A DNA stretch of 56,683 nucleotides. Origin: Sebaldella sp. S0638. Lineage in GTDB: Bacteria; Fusobacteriota; Fusobacteriia; Fusobacteriales; Leptotrichiaceae. Location of the stretch: the NCBI RefSeq assembly GCF_024158605.1, contig NZ_JAMZGM010000016.1:1-56683 (forward strand), in the 5' to 3' direction. Positions 36,149-44,837 of the stretch are shown piece after piece. Each line of letters opens with the position of its first letter. Position 1 is the stretch's first letter. Under the pieces are notes generated by a model, which saw only the letters and a program-made list of their open reading frames with translations, made no database searches and was not told the DNA's origin. Position numbers and translations under genes: made by a program.

Positions 36149-37729
36149 TTACATATTTGACCAGAAATACTCGGGATATTCTTCGTCCAGTATCGCTTCA
36201 ATTTCATTCTGATCTTTTTTCAAAATTTTTTTTATAAACTCTTTCTTGTTAATTTTTTTATTTACAGCTTCTGTAAAACCATTGTCTATATATTTTTGAA
36301 TATCGGTATAATCAAAGTAAAATTTTGTTTTCAAACTTTCTATATTAAATTCCTGAAATAATACCAGTGTAATTCTGTTTGAAAAAGTTATAATAAAATC
36401 ATAATCAATATGCTTTAATTTATGAATTTCATTAATAGTCAAATAAGCAACCATCTTAAATTCCAGATAATGACTCAAACGCTGGATAAAAAAATTAATT
36501 TTTTCTATAGATGAATTAGTAATGATAACTATTTTTTTTGTATTTTCACCAAATATTCTGTTATTCAGGAGAAAAGTCTCAAAAATAAGTGTGAGCGATG
36601 AAATCTGGTGAATTGTGAGTTTTATTTTATACTCTCTTTCGAGATATCCTGTTTTTTTCAGTATGGCATTGGAAATTTTGGAGTATTTTCTGAATGTATC
36701 ATCTAATTTATCGTCATAGAATGAGTATCTCAGATAATTTTTTAATGCAGACTTATAGAGATATGCGTATACAGCGTCAAAAACCTTGTTTTTAAGATAA
36801 AATTTTGTATTTATCTGTTCTTCTATGAATGTAATCAAAAATTCCGTAATATCGCGAATATTTTCATTTTTAGGAAATTCAATATTTTTATCATAATTCA
36901 GCGACGCAATCAGATAATTAATAAAAGTATTTTCATTTTTATCAGGGAAAATTTTGTAGGGACTTGCAGTAAGAAGATGGTTTTTATCCTGTATATCAAT
37001 ACGGCAGTTTTGTTTTTGTCTGATCAGGCTGAGGTTATAGTAAATATAAAGAAGTTTTTTGGATGCATAATCCATGTTTAAGCTATTATTTCTGATAAAG
37101 TCCTGTATTTTTTTTCTGTTTTTTTCTTCTGATTTTTCCACGGATTTTTTAAAAAATTCAAATAGCTTTCTTTCTATTGGATTATTTGCCTGTCTGCTGT
37201 AAATAACATCATTTTCGTCAAGTTCAATTACACTGATAAGTCTCTGTGCAGTAAGAATACGAAATCTGCCTTCATCACCGTAAATCTTTATTCCCTTTCT
37301 GGGTATAGTTTTTACTGTAAGATTATTTTCAGCAAGATAAGTTCTCAAATATCTGGAATCTTTCTTTTTGGTAGTGAGGCTAAGCCCCATTTCCTCGTAT
37401 GCTTTTGACAGATTAATATAATCATTAAGAAAAACCTGAATTAATATAATAGCCGTTCTTTCCTCTTTTTTAGGGGAATATTCATTTAGTTCCAGTCTTT
37501 GTACAAATTCTATTTTGTCCTTGTATGTAATAGTGCTTATGACTTTTCCTCTGTAGATTTTCAGCTGCTTATCCTTAGGCAGATAAAAGTTAAGATTTTC
37601 AATATTACGTTTTATAGTGGAAAGTCCTTTTTTATATTTTTCCATTAGTATATCAAGAAAAATATCTCTTCTCTCCTGAAGGTCATTTAACAGTTTTAAT
37701 TCAAAGTGATTTATACTCAATTTTTTCAC
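36149..37729 (-). CDS. BglG/PRD-like transcriptional regulator (HTH type) next to a PTS operon
   Basis: The frame gives 526 aa from GTG 37729. AGGCGG fits TTG 37720 better, so the true start may be three codons in. The N-terminus is helix-turn-helix-like (ILMEKYKKGLSTIKRNIENL, about residues 28-47, with the RNIENLN pattern of Mga/BglG regulators). Long helical domains resembling PRDs follow, then a C-terminal part with KKIVIITNSS near residue 401 like an EIIB fold. It lies downstream of the PTS operon but behind a terminator. It probably senses PTS-sugar flux and controls that operon. The substrate cannot be read from sequence. Confidence 0.7.
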   Translation of the reverse strand: MKKLSINHFELKLLNDLQERRDIFLDILMEKYKKGLSTIKRNIENLNFYLPKDKQLKIYRGKVISTITYKDKIEFVQRLELNEYSPKKEERTAIILIQVFLNDYINLSKAYEEMGLSLTTKKKDSRYLRTYLAENNLTVKTIPRKGIKIYGDEGRFRILTAQRLISVIELDENDVIYSRQANNPIERKLFEFFKKSVEKSEEKNRKKIQDFIRNNSLNMDYASKKLLYIYYNLSLIRQKQNCRIDIQDKNHLLTASPYKIFPDKNENTFINYLIASLNYDKNIEFPKNENIRDITEFLITFIEEQINTKFYLKNKVFDAVYAYLYKSALKNYLRYSFYDDKLDDTFRKYSKISNAILKKTGYLEREYKIKLTIHQISSLTLIFETFLLNNRIFGENTKKIVIITNSSIEKINFFIQRLSHYLEFKMVAYLTINEIHKLKHIDYDFIITFSNRITLVLFQEFNIESLKTKFYFDYTDIQKYIDNGFTEAVNKKINKKEFIKKILKKDQNEIEAILDEEYPEYFWSNM

Positions 37730-37795
37730 CGCCTGATTTATTATATAATCAATAATTTTATATATATTAGCATACTTTTGAAATATTGAAAATAA

Positions 37796-37822
37796 AAAGA
37801 CATTCCGTATTGAAATGTCCTT
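37796..37822 (-). terminator. Terminator of the PTS-lyase-deacetylase operon
   Basis: On the minus strand AAGGACATT pairs with AATGTCTTT around a 9-nt loop, then TTTATTTTC. It separates the ChbG-like gene from the regulator gene. Confidence 0.75.
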
Positions 37823-37826
37823 TTAT

Positions 37827-38615
37827 CTATAAATCAGAGTATTTACAGTATTCAAAGCCATGTTCCCTGAGAATATTATCAATATCCGGATCACATAACA
37901 TCTCTACTTCACGCATTCTCGCAAGATTAAATGAAGAGCCGAAATAAATTTGGGAATCTATGTATCCGGGATGGCATGAGCCTTCCACACTCATATATTT
38001 TTGATAGATTTCAGCATTTTCCCTGATAATTTTATGTAAATCCTGTTTAATATATTCATATGAAAAATCCATTTTTTTCATTTCGGGAAAATTAAATAGA
38101 TTCCAAAAAATATCTGTTTTTAATATATTTTTATCTGTGATGTTTTTTTCAATATCAAAGCAGTTTCTCAAAGGAAGATCATATTTTTTCGCCAGTGCTT
38201 CTGATACTTTGCAGTGTTTTTCAAAAGAGTGAACATAGTGATGCGAATCCAGATGCGTAAGTCTGACTCCTGCTAAAAGAAGCCTGCTGATCTGTGCGCT
38301 CCACTCTTCATACAGCTGATCAAGGTCAGCAGTATCAGAATTTTCTTTATATGTCTTTAAGCTTTTAAAATTTCCGTTATTATCTGTGAGGCTGTCCACA
38401 TTATCCAAAATCGGTTTTCCGCAGGTAAGAGTCAAATGAGCTCCTATTCCAAGCTTTGGGTTTTCTTTCATTAATTCTATACCGTGGTCAAAGCCGTACA
38501 TATTAGCCATCATAGTAGCAGAAGTAAGAATTCCGTTTCTGTGTGTTTCGATAATTCCAAGATTAATTGCTTTAGAATAGCCAAAATCATCTGCATTTAT
38601 TACAATTTTCCCCAT
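37827..38615 (-). CDS. YdjC/ChbG-family carbohydrate deacetylase
   Basis: This 262-aa protein has the family start IVINADDFGYSKAIN (about residues 4-18), whose Asp-Asp holds the metal. GAHLTLTCGKP (about 57-67) and HLDSHHYVH (about 119-127) supply the His ligands. Known members remove N-acetyl groups from chitooligosaccharide or diacetylchitobiose phosphate after PTS uptake. It is 16 bp after the lyase and in one transcript with the PTS permease, so its likely substrate is the imported sugar phosphate. The exact sugar is unknown. Confidence 0.85.
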   Translation of the reverse strand: MGKIVINADDFGYSKAINLGIIETHRNGILTSATMMANMYGFDHGIELMKENPKLGIGAHLTLTCGKPILDNVDSLTDNNGNFKSLKTYKENSDTADLDQLYEEWSAQISRLLLAGVRLTHLDSHHYVHSFEKHCKVSEALAKKYDLPLRNCFDIEKNITDKNILKTDIFWNLFNFPEMKKMDFSYEYIKQDLHKIIRENAEIYQKYMSVEGSCHPGYIDSQIYFGSSFNLARMREVEMLCDPDIDNILREHGFEYCKYSDL

Positions 38616-38630
38616 AATAAAGACCCCCTG

Positions 38631-40007
38631 TTATTTTCCGATGTTTTCTTTTTTTATTTTATCAGCAGTTTCATAAGCAATCCGGCTCAGATTTACGGCT
38701 GTCTGCTCAGATAATCCTGTGTAATTACGGGGATCAATCATAAATTTTATATCCTCATCAGAAAAATGTTTGGAAATAAGAGGATTGGCAATAAGATTTT
38801 TATAAAAATCCTCACCGTCTTTAGCAGTTTTTATGGCTATTTCGTATACCAGCTCATGAGCCTTATCTTTTCCAAGTGTTTCTGATAATTTCATCATTAT
38901 AAATTCGCTATTATCAAGTCCCTTATTCATATTAGCATTGGAAAGAAGCTTTTCTTTATGAGGAGAAAGTGTTCCTGTAAGTTCCTCACAACGCAGAAGA
39001 ATCTCTGTCATTAGTTCCAGTGCTTCTTCAAGTAATCCGTCAAATAGCATATAAGAAGAACTGTCTCCTTCATAAGGCCTTGCACCTGAATACATCCCCA
39101 CAGGAATCAATGAGTAAAGTTTTTGTGAATTAGCAATGATGCCTTTAGCAAGTTTAGGATTTATTTTATGAGGCATTGTACTGCTTCCCACAGTGCCGTC
39201 TTTAAAACTTTCAGAAACTTCACCTATTTCTTCAAGAGTAGTGCTGTACACTTCCTCGCCTATTTTATGGCACGCATTGGCAAGAAGTGCGAGATTCATA
39301 ATATATTCTGTTTTATGAGCAGTAATATTACGTGACGGAACGAGCATAGGCTCCATATCCAGAATTTCCGCCACGCGCTTTTGTATTTTTAGTCCTGTTT
39401 CTCCCATTGTGCTGAATGTTCCCACAGCACCGCCCATCATAATTGTAAATACTCTTTTTTCAGCTTCCCTCATACGTTCTGCACAGTTCAGAAAATCACT
39501 GATCCACACGGAAACTTTATACCCGTATGTAATAGGCGTGGCATGTCTGCCGTGAGTACGTCCCGGCATAACACTGTCTTTATGCTCATAAGCAAGCTTT
39601 GACAGATTATGCAGAATATCAGCCGTAAGTTCCATAAATTTCTGATGGATTTGTTTTGTGACAAGGAGTTGTGCGCTTTGCTGTATATTTTGTGTAGTAA
39701 GACCATAGTGGATATATTTTCCGCTGTCTCCGGGACAGGCTTTTACGAGTACCTTTAAAAAAGGTACAAAACCATGTCCGATTTCCTGATAAATTTTTTC
39801 CATTTCAATTAAGTCTATATTTTCAAGTTTTGCAGCTTTTTCTATTTCATCAGCGGCTTCCTTCGGGATAATTCCGTATTCTGCCTGTGCTTTTGCAAGT
39901 GCAGTTTCTAATTTTAACCAGCTTTCATACTTGGCTTCTTTTGTAAAAAGTTTTCTAATTCCTCTGTCGTCCATTGTTAATGTTTTTGAATCATATAATG
40001 CCCGCAT
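38631..40007 (-). CDS. Aspartase/fumarase-superfamily lyase (adenylosuccinate lyase-like)
   Basis: This 458-aa protein has the superfamily signature GSSTMPHKINP (about residue 275), plus HYGLTTQN and MPGRTHGRHATPI. These give the C1 and C2 active-site regions and the mobile Ser loop. Family members eliminate fumarate from N-linked succinyl substrates. It differs from housekeeping PurB: the loop reads PHKINP rather than PHKRNP, and the usual WHERDISHSS block is replaced by SGARPYEGDSSSYMLF. Its place between a PTS permease and a sugar deacetylase is odd for a purine enzyme. I infer action on a modified sugar or amino sugar. AGGAGG lies before the ATG. Confidence 0.8.
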   Translation of the reverse strand: MRALYDSKTLTMDDRGIRKLFTKEAKYESWLKLETALAKAQAEYGIIPKEAADEIEKAAKLENIDLIEMEKIYQEIGHGFVPFLKVLVKACPGDSGKYIHYGLTTQNIQQSAQLLVTKQIHQKFMELTADILHNLSKLAYEHKDSVMPGRTHGRHATPITYGYKVSVWISDFLNCAERMREAEKRVFTIMMGGAVGTFSTMGETGLKIQKRVAEILDMEPMLVPSRNITAHKTEYIMNLALLANACHKIGEEVYSTTLEEIGEVSESFKDGTVGSSTMPHKINPKLAKGIIANSQKLYSLIPVGMYSGARPYEGDSSSYMLFDGLLEEALELMTEILLRCEELTGTLSPHKEKLLSNANMNKGLDNSEFIMMKLSETLGKDKAHELVYEIAIKTAKDGEDFYKNLIANPLISKHFSDEDIKFMIDPRNYTGLSEQTAVNLSRIAYETADKIKKENIGK

Positions 40008-40031
40008 TGTATTTCCTCCTGATTTTATTTA

Positions 40032-41585
40032 TTAGTGTCCGAGTTTGTCGTCAACTGCATTTCTGACAAATTCCACATGTGGTCCGTAAACAACATGGAT
40101 GTGATTTTTTTGCGGGAAAAATGTACCTGAAGCACCGGCTTTCTTTATCAGGTCTTTATCCACAATATCCTGATTTTTCAGATCTATTCTCAGCCGTGTA
40201 ATACAGTTTTCCACGTGTACTATATTTTCTCTTCCGCCGAGAGCTGTTACCAGCATATCGGCAATTTCATCATATTTTTTGCTTTTTAAAAGATCTGAAT
40301 TCTGCACTACCTGCTCTCTTCCCGGAGTGGCAAGTCCGAATTTTATAATAAAATATTTGAATACAAAATAGAAAACAACAAAGTTTATTATTCCAAGAAA
40401 TATGAGATTCAGCCAGTTTGTATGTTCGTAAAGCAGTCCGAATATAGCAAAATCAAAGATAGTTCCTCTTATATAACCGATGGCTATATCCAAAAATGCC
40501 ATTGGTATAGTCATTAATCCGCATAATGCAGAATAAATTATATATAACAGCGGTGACAGAAACAGGAATGAAAATTCCACAGGTTCTGTTACATTGCCGA
40601 GAAATGCAGTAAGTACAATTGTCAGTATAATACCTTTGGCTATTTTCTTATTTTCCTTGAAAGCAGTGTGATACATAGCCAGTCCTATAGCAGGGATTCT
40701 AAACATAGTATTCAGCATCTGACCTGCACCGAGATATGAAGTAAGCATAGGCATAAGTCTTTTCCAGCTTTCGTGTTCTGGTCCCAGTTTAAATAAAATT
40801 TCATTTGTAGCGTTAAGGACACCTATGTAAGATTCGCCGTTTATAATATATGTTCCTCCTGCGGGAGTAAATCTTACCACAGAAGCCAGTACGTGATGGA
40901 GACCAAAAGGTATAAGGGCACGGTTTAAAAACCAGTAAATACCTACTCCGTAATATTTATTCATAAATATAAATGATATACTAATCAGAAATTTTGTAAG
41001 AAATCCCCATATAAAAGGTATAATAAATCCAATAGGTATCATATAGGCAAATGTAATAATAGGCACGGATTTTTTCCCTCCGAAGAATGCAAAGACAAGA
41101 GGCAGTTCAAGTTTATAATATCTGTCAGCCGCTCTTGCAGCAACAATTCCGGAAATAATACCTCCTATGGCATCAATACGAAGAGTGTGTATACCCAAAA
41201 CCATTCCTTGACCTACTACTGTGGGGTTTTCCGTAACGATATTTCCTGTAAGTGTCAGATAGACATTCATAGTAACAAGAAGAGTAAGATAACCAAGTAC
41301 AGATGAAAAAACAGCTATCCCTTTTTCCTTTTTTGATAATCCGTAAGCAACACCCATTGCAAATAATAACGGTATATTATTAAAAATAACAGTGGAAATA
41401 TTTTTCAAACTTTCAAATACCGCCTGAAGAACACCGTTTCCGAGAAAGGGCATTCTTTCTATAAGGTAAGCCTGCGTCAGTGCTCCCGTGATACCCATTA
41501 ACATTCCTATAGGAGCCATAACGCCTATAGGCAGAAGTAAAGACCGTCCAAAGGTCTGAATATCCTGTTTTAGCTTTTCTTTCAT
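40032..41585 (-). CDS. PTS sugar permease EIIBC, glucose/GlcNAc/maltose family
   Basis: This 517-aa protein has an N-terminal EIIC domain (residues 1-400, about ten membrane segments). It includes NRALIPFGLHHVLA near 220 and the substrate-site GNVTEPVEFSFLF near 340. A C-terminal EIIB domain follows, with the phosphorylated Cys in VHVENCITRLRIDL (about residue 463). No EIIA is fused or adjacent, so a general EIIA must serve it. It imports and phosphorylates a sugar. It is the first gene of the operon with the lyase and the ChbG-like deacetylase. Closest in style to MalX-type permeases, but the substrate is not known. Confidence 0.88.
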   Translation of the reverse strand: MKEKLKQDIQTFGRSLLLPIGVMAPIGMLMGITGALTQAYLIERMPFLGNGVLQAVFESLKNISTVIFNNIPLLFAMGVAYGLSKKEKGIAVFSSVLGYLTLLVTMNVYLTLTGNIVTENPTVVGQGMVLGIHTLRIDAIGGIISGIVAARAADRYYKLELPLVFAFFGGKKSVPIITFAYMIPIGFIIPFIWGFLTKFLISISFIFMNKYYGVGIYWFLNRALIPFGLHHVLASVVRFTPAGGTYIINGESYIGVLNATNEILFKLGPEHESWKRLMPMLTSYLGAGQMLNTMFRIPAIGLAMYHTAFKENKKIAKGIILTIVLTAFLGNVTEPVEFSFLFLSPLLYIIYSALCGLMTIPMAFLDIAIGYIRGTIFDFAIFGLLYEHTNWLNLIFLGIINFVVFYFVFKYFIIKFGLATPGREQVVQNSDLLKSKKYDEIADMLVTALGGRENIVHVENCITRLRIDLKNQDIVDKDLIKKAGASGTFFPQKNHIHVVYGPHVEFVRNAVDDKLGH

Positions 41586-41632
41586 TTAATCTCCTCCAAA
41601 TTTATTATATTTCAAATTATCTTCTTAAAGCA

Positions 41633-41661
41633 AGTATAGGAATTTTTAAAGGTTTTTACAA
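41633..41661 (-). promoter_or_regulatory. Promoter of the PTS-lyase-deacetylase operon
   Basis: On the minus strand TTGTAA (41661-41656) and TATACT (41638-41633) have 17-bp spacing, 48 bp before the ATG. No ribonucleic antiterminator-like hairpin is clear between promoter and start. Confidence 0.55.
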
Positions 41662-41750
41662 GGCAGAATATTTATACTAAAATAATTCAAAAAGTGCCCT
41701 TTAAATATTTTTGTGATATCTAAAATTATTTATATTCTAAGTAAATAATA

Positions 41751-41779
41751 TTGTTTGAAACAGAAAAATTTGTTAAAAT
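41751..41779 (+). promoter_or_regulatory. Promoter of the 28-codon lipoprotein gene
   Basis: TTGTTT (41751-41756) and TAAAAT (41774-41779) are 17 bp apart, 30 bp before the ATG. Confidence 0.6.
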
Positions 41780-41808
41780 GAATTAGCATGTAACGAAAGG
41801 AGTAAAAT

Positions 41809-41895
41809 ATGAAAAAAATAATAGTATTGTCAGTTATTATGTTTTTACTTACCAGCTGCGGTTCGGTAACAGTAATGGGCGGAGTCGGAGTGTAA
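41809..41895 (+). CDS. Tiny lipoprotein precursor (28 aa)
   Basis: ATG 41809 with AAAGGAG upstream encodes 28 residues. It has the pattern MKK, a hydrophobic core, and lipobox LTSC with Cys17. The mature lipopeptide would be 12 residues, CGSVTVMGGVGV. It has its own promoter and a 9-bp terminator hairpin 36 bp later, so it looks like a real monocistronic unit. Size and layout recall entericidin-like or colicin-lysis-like lipopeptides, but there is no sequence match that I know. It is too short for most gene finders. Confidence 0.6.
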   Translation: MKKIIVLSVIMFLLTSCGSVTVMGGVGV

Positions 41896-41930
41896 AAAAA
41901 TACGGAGTAGGAAAGAAAAGACTTATTTTT

Positions 41931-41962
41931 AGAGATCAGTTCAGGCTGATCTCTTGTTTTTT
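41931..41962 (+). terminator. Terminator of the tiny lipoprotein gene
   Basis: AGAGATCAG (41931-41939) and CTGATCTCT (41946-41954) form a perfect 9-bp stem with a 6-nt loop, then TGTTTTTTG. Confidence 0.88.
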
Positions 41963-42096
41963 GTTTGATATTTTAAAGAATAACTGATTCAGGATGAAAA
42001 ATAATTTTATATGAATTATAAAATGGCGGAGATTATTTAAAAAGATTGATTAAAAATACTGAATGGACTATAATTAAAAGAAAATAAGGAGTTAAA

Positions 42097-43356
42097 ATGA
42101 AAATATTATATTTTATGCTCTTTTTTCTATTATCTAATCTTATTTTTTCACTGGATTGTTCTGTTTTGGGATATGAGAAAAAAGACGGCAGAGTTTATTA
42201 TTCTTCTAATAGAGAGGGTAGAATATTAATACCGGAAGCAGATATATCTACATTTATATCTGAGGATTTTGTCGGCGCCAGCCATTCAAGGTATGCGAAA
42301 GATAAAAAGAACGTATATTTTGAAGGTAAAATTATGGGAAACCTGGATGCTGCTACATTTCGGATATTGGCTTTAGATTTTGAACATGCAGGAGTATGGG
42401 GGACTTCATGCCAGATACCTGATGTTACATATGTCAGCAAAGACAGTATTTACTTTGAAAATAATAAGATAAAAAATGCTGATTCCAAAACATTTCAAGC
42501 ATTAGGTTACGGATATTCAAAAGATAAAAGCAAGGTTTATTACAAAGAAAATGAAATAGCAGATGCTGATGCGAAGAGTTTTGTATTAGTGACTGATAAT
42601 AATGATATTCAAAAAGAAGGCAAAATGATTTTTAGTTTAGGTCACAGATATGGGAAAGATAAAAACAACGTATACTACAAAGGGGAAAAACTTAAAAATT
42701 CTGATTCGAAAACATTCGTAGTAATAGATACAATATACTCAAAGGATAAAAATAACGTATATAACAATGGGAAAATAAATGAGGAAACAGATTCAGCAAC
42801 ATTTCAGAAAATAGACAGCAGATTTTATAAAGATAAAGACAATGTTTATTATTTTAGCCGGAAATTGGATAAAATCAATCCGGCTGCATTTGAGATAGTC
42901 AGTACTGAATATTTTAGGGATGATTCTCGGGTATATTATATAAAAGGATATAATGAAATAAGAGAACTAGAGAATTCAAATCCTGAATATTTTAAAATAG
43001 AGAGTAAAAATTATTCAAAGGATAATATTAACTTCTACTACAAAGATGAAAAAATATCTGAAGCAGACATAAAAACAATGAATATTATTGATGATAATTA
43101 TTCAAAAGATAAAAATAATGTATATCATTTATCCAAAAAAATAAAAAATGCTGACCCGAAAACATTTCAGGCTTTAGGAGAAAATTATTATAAAGATAAA
43201 AATAATATATACTGGTATGGGGAAAAAATAAAAGGGGCAGATTTAAAAACTTTTGAGGTGTTATATTGGGGATATGCAAGAGATAAAAACAGAGTTTATG
43301 ACAGCGGCAGATTCATAGAGGGGGCAGACCCAAAAACATTTATTATACCGGGATAA
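42097..43356 (+). CDS. Exported DKNYY-repeat protein
   Basis: This 419-aa protein has an N-terminal signal peptide (residues 1-19). About eleven degenerate units of 28-35 residues follow, with cores like SKDKNNVYYKG followed by an (A/S)D(P/S)KTF motif. This is the DKNYY repeat family. The repeats are likely short beta hairpins exposed in the periplasm or at the cell surface. Function of the family is unknown. AAGGAG precedes the ATG. The gene is monocistronic, with a terminator at 43390-43428. Confidence 0.85.
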   Translation: MKILYFMLFFLLSNLIFSLDCSVLGYEKKDGRVYYSSNREGRILIPEADISTFISEDFVGASHSRYAKDKKNVYFEGKIMGNLDAATFRILALDFEHAGVWGTSCQIPDVTYVSKDSIYFENNKIKNADSKTFQALGYGYSKDKSKVYYKENEIADADAKSFVLVTDNNDIQKEGKMIFSLGHRYGKDKNNVYYKGEKLKNSDSKTFVVIDTIYSKDKNNVYNNGKINEETDSATFQKIDSRFYKDKDNVYYFSRKLDKINPAAFEIVSTEYFRDDSRVYYIKGYNEIRELENSNPEYFKIESKNYSKDNINFYYKDEKISEADIKTMNIIDDNYSKDKNNVYHLSKKIKNADPKTFQALGENYYKDKNNIYWYGEKIKGADLKTFEVLYWGYARDKNRVYDSGRFIEGADPKTFIIPG

Positions 43357-43389
43357 TATAAGGGAATGTTTCTTTATTCCTAATAAAAT

Positions 43390-43428
43390 AGGGACTTAGG
43401 TCAGTTGATCATAAGTCTCTGTTTTTTT
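43390..43428 (+). terminator. Terminator after the DKNYY gene
   Basis: AGGGACTTA (43390-43398) pairs with TAAGTCTCT (43412-43420), including one G-U pair, then GTTTTTTT. Confidence 0.75.
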
Positions 43429-43470
43429 ATGATGATAATTTATCTGTGAAAATATTTTATTGATTCAAAT

Positions 43471-44700
43471 CTACAGCCGATAAAAAACTTTCCTTGATAT
43501 AACTGCAATAAGTGAGGTAATCAGCACAGCTGAAAAAATAATTAGATATGTCTGATCTTTTAATGTGCCAAATAAAAAGCCGTACAGTATCTGACCAACA
43601 GGACGGGCGCAGGTAATTACCGCAATAGCATATGACATAACTTTGCCGATCATATGTTTAGGGGTTTCTTTTTGAATAAAAGTTATCATCGTGATTCCCA
43701 GCATGGTTCCTATTGCCATAAAAATAAAACAGGAAACTGTTATAATCACATAAGAAAGCATTGGCGGCAAGTGGAAAAGCAAAACAATACCTACAGGTAT
43801 TACTGCAAGAGCTGCACCTAATAAAATCAGCCAGACTCTTTGTATTCTTAGTTTTGAAGACAGTATCCCGACTAAAATTCCCCCTGTAAGTGCACCTATT
43901 CCCATAAGTCCCTGTGTTAATCCGTAAAGTTCGTTTGAGAGTGACAGCGTTATTTTAATAATGATCGGGATACCAACTATAATCATCGAGGTCAGAAACA
44001 GATTAAATGATGATATGATCAGTATGCTTTTAGATATTGCGGGGTTGCTTCTGCCTATGAATTTTATGCTTTCTTTTAAATCACTTTTTATTATAGATAA
44101 AATACCATCATTATCCGGCTGCTTTGTAAAAGGAATTTTTATGAAAATTTCCATTACGGCAGAAATAAAAAAGCTGATGCCGCTGATAATAATAATAGGT
44201 ACTATTTCCAGAATACCGTATAACAGTCCGCCTAAAACCGGGCCTGCAAAACCTGAAAGAGACTCAACCTGATTTATAACAGCGTTAGCTTTTAATAAAT
44301 TCTTTTTAGATGCAAGAACTGGCAGACTTGACTGTACAGCGGGTTCATAAAAAGATTGTATAACAGACAGACAGATCATCAGAATACTGATCAGCACAAT
44401 TACATTATGATCTGTAAAAACAAGACCAAATAATGCTATAAGAAAAGCTGTGATAAAATCTAGTATTACCATAATATTTCTGCGGTTAACCCGATCAGCC
44501 AGAATTCCTCCCACAGGTGAAAAAATTACTGCCGGAATTATTGAAATTGCCAAAACAGTACCAAAAGCCGCAGGAGACCCAGTTTTGTCCAATATGTATA
44601 ATGGCAGGGCAAAACGTAAAATTGCATTGCCGAATAAAGAGATTATCTGATCGATAACCATCAATGTAAAGTCCTGATTGAATAATTTTTCAATGTTCAT
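43471..44700 (-). CDS. MFS efflux transporter (macrolide/multidrug type)
   Basis: This 409-aa protein has about twelve membrane segments. The MFS motif A variant GGILADRVNRRNIM is at about residues 59-72. The N-terminus (FTLMVIDQIISLFGNAILRF) and an overall layout of two six-helix halves resemble MefA/TetV-like exporters. It probably expels a drug or metabolite. It is transcribed behind a MarR-type gene from its own promoter, which has a GTTTCC-TT-GGAAAC dyad at the start of transcription. It is likely induced when the MarR protein binds the exported compound. Confidence 0.85.
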   Translation of the reverse strand: MNIEKLFNQDFTLMVIDQIISLFGNAILRFALPLYILDKTGSPAAFGTVLAISIIPAVIFSPVGGILADRVNRRNIMVILDFITAFLIALFGLVFTDHNVIVLISILMICLSVIQSFYEPAVQSSLPVLASKKNLLKANAVINQVESLSGFAGPVLGGLLYGILEIVPIIIISGISFFISAVMEIFIKIPFTKQPDNDGILSIIKSDLKESIKFIGRSNPAISKSILIISSFNLFLTSMIIVGIPIIIKITLSLSNELYGLTQGLMGIGALTGGILVGILSSKLRIQRVWLILLGAALAVIPVGIVLLFHLPPMLSYVIITVSCFIFMAIGTMLGITMITFIQKETPKHMIGKVMSYAIAVITCARPVGQILYGFLFGTLKDQTYLIIFSAVLITSLIAVISRKVFYRL

Positions 44701-44728
44701 TTTAATTACTCCTGTTTATTTGAAATTT

Positions 44729-44779
44729 GTTTCCTTGGAAACATATTTGAATGATAACATAATATTGTATCCTTGTCAA
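44729..44779 (-). promoter_or_regulatory. Promoter of the MFS gene with a dyad operator
   Basis: On the minus strand TTGACA (44779-44774) and TATCAT (44756-44751) are 17 bp apart. The dyad GTTTCC-TT-GGAAAC (44729-44742) lies about 8 bp beyond the -10, over the expected start point: a classic place for MarR repression. Confidence 0.7.
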
Positions 44780-44794
44780 CAAAAATCAAAAAAA

Positions 44795-44815
44795 CCTGAT
44801 TATGTTAGAATCAGG
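44795..44815 (-). terminator. Terminator of the MarR-type gene
   Basis: On the minus strand CCTGATT and AATCAGG form a 7-bp stem with a 7-nt loop, followed by TTTTTTTGATTTTT. It lies between marR and the MFS promoter. Confidence 0.8.
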
Positions 44816-44837
44816 CAATGTGATTTATTATTTAAAT

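Noticed and set aside
38631-40007. Housekeeping adenylosuccinate lyase PurB
   Set aside because: The loop residues and missing WHERDISHSS block differ from PurB, and the gene lies in a sugar PTS operon; kept as a superfamily lyase of unknown substrate.
41809-41895. Sequencing-noise micro-ORF
   Set aside because: A promoter, Shine-Dalgarno, lipobox and 9-bp terminator all fit one unit, so it was kept as a candidate gene rather than dropped.
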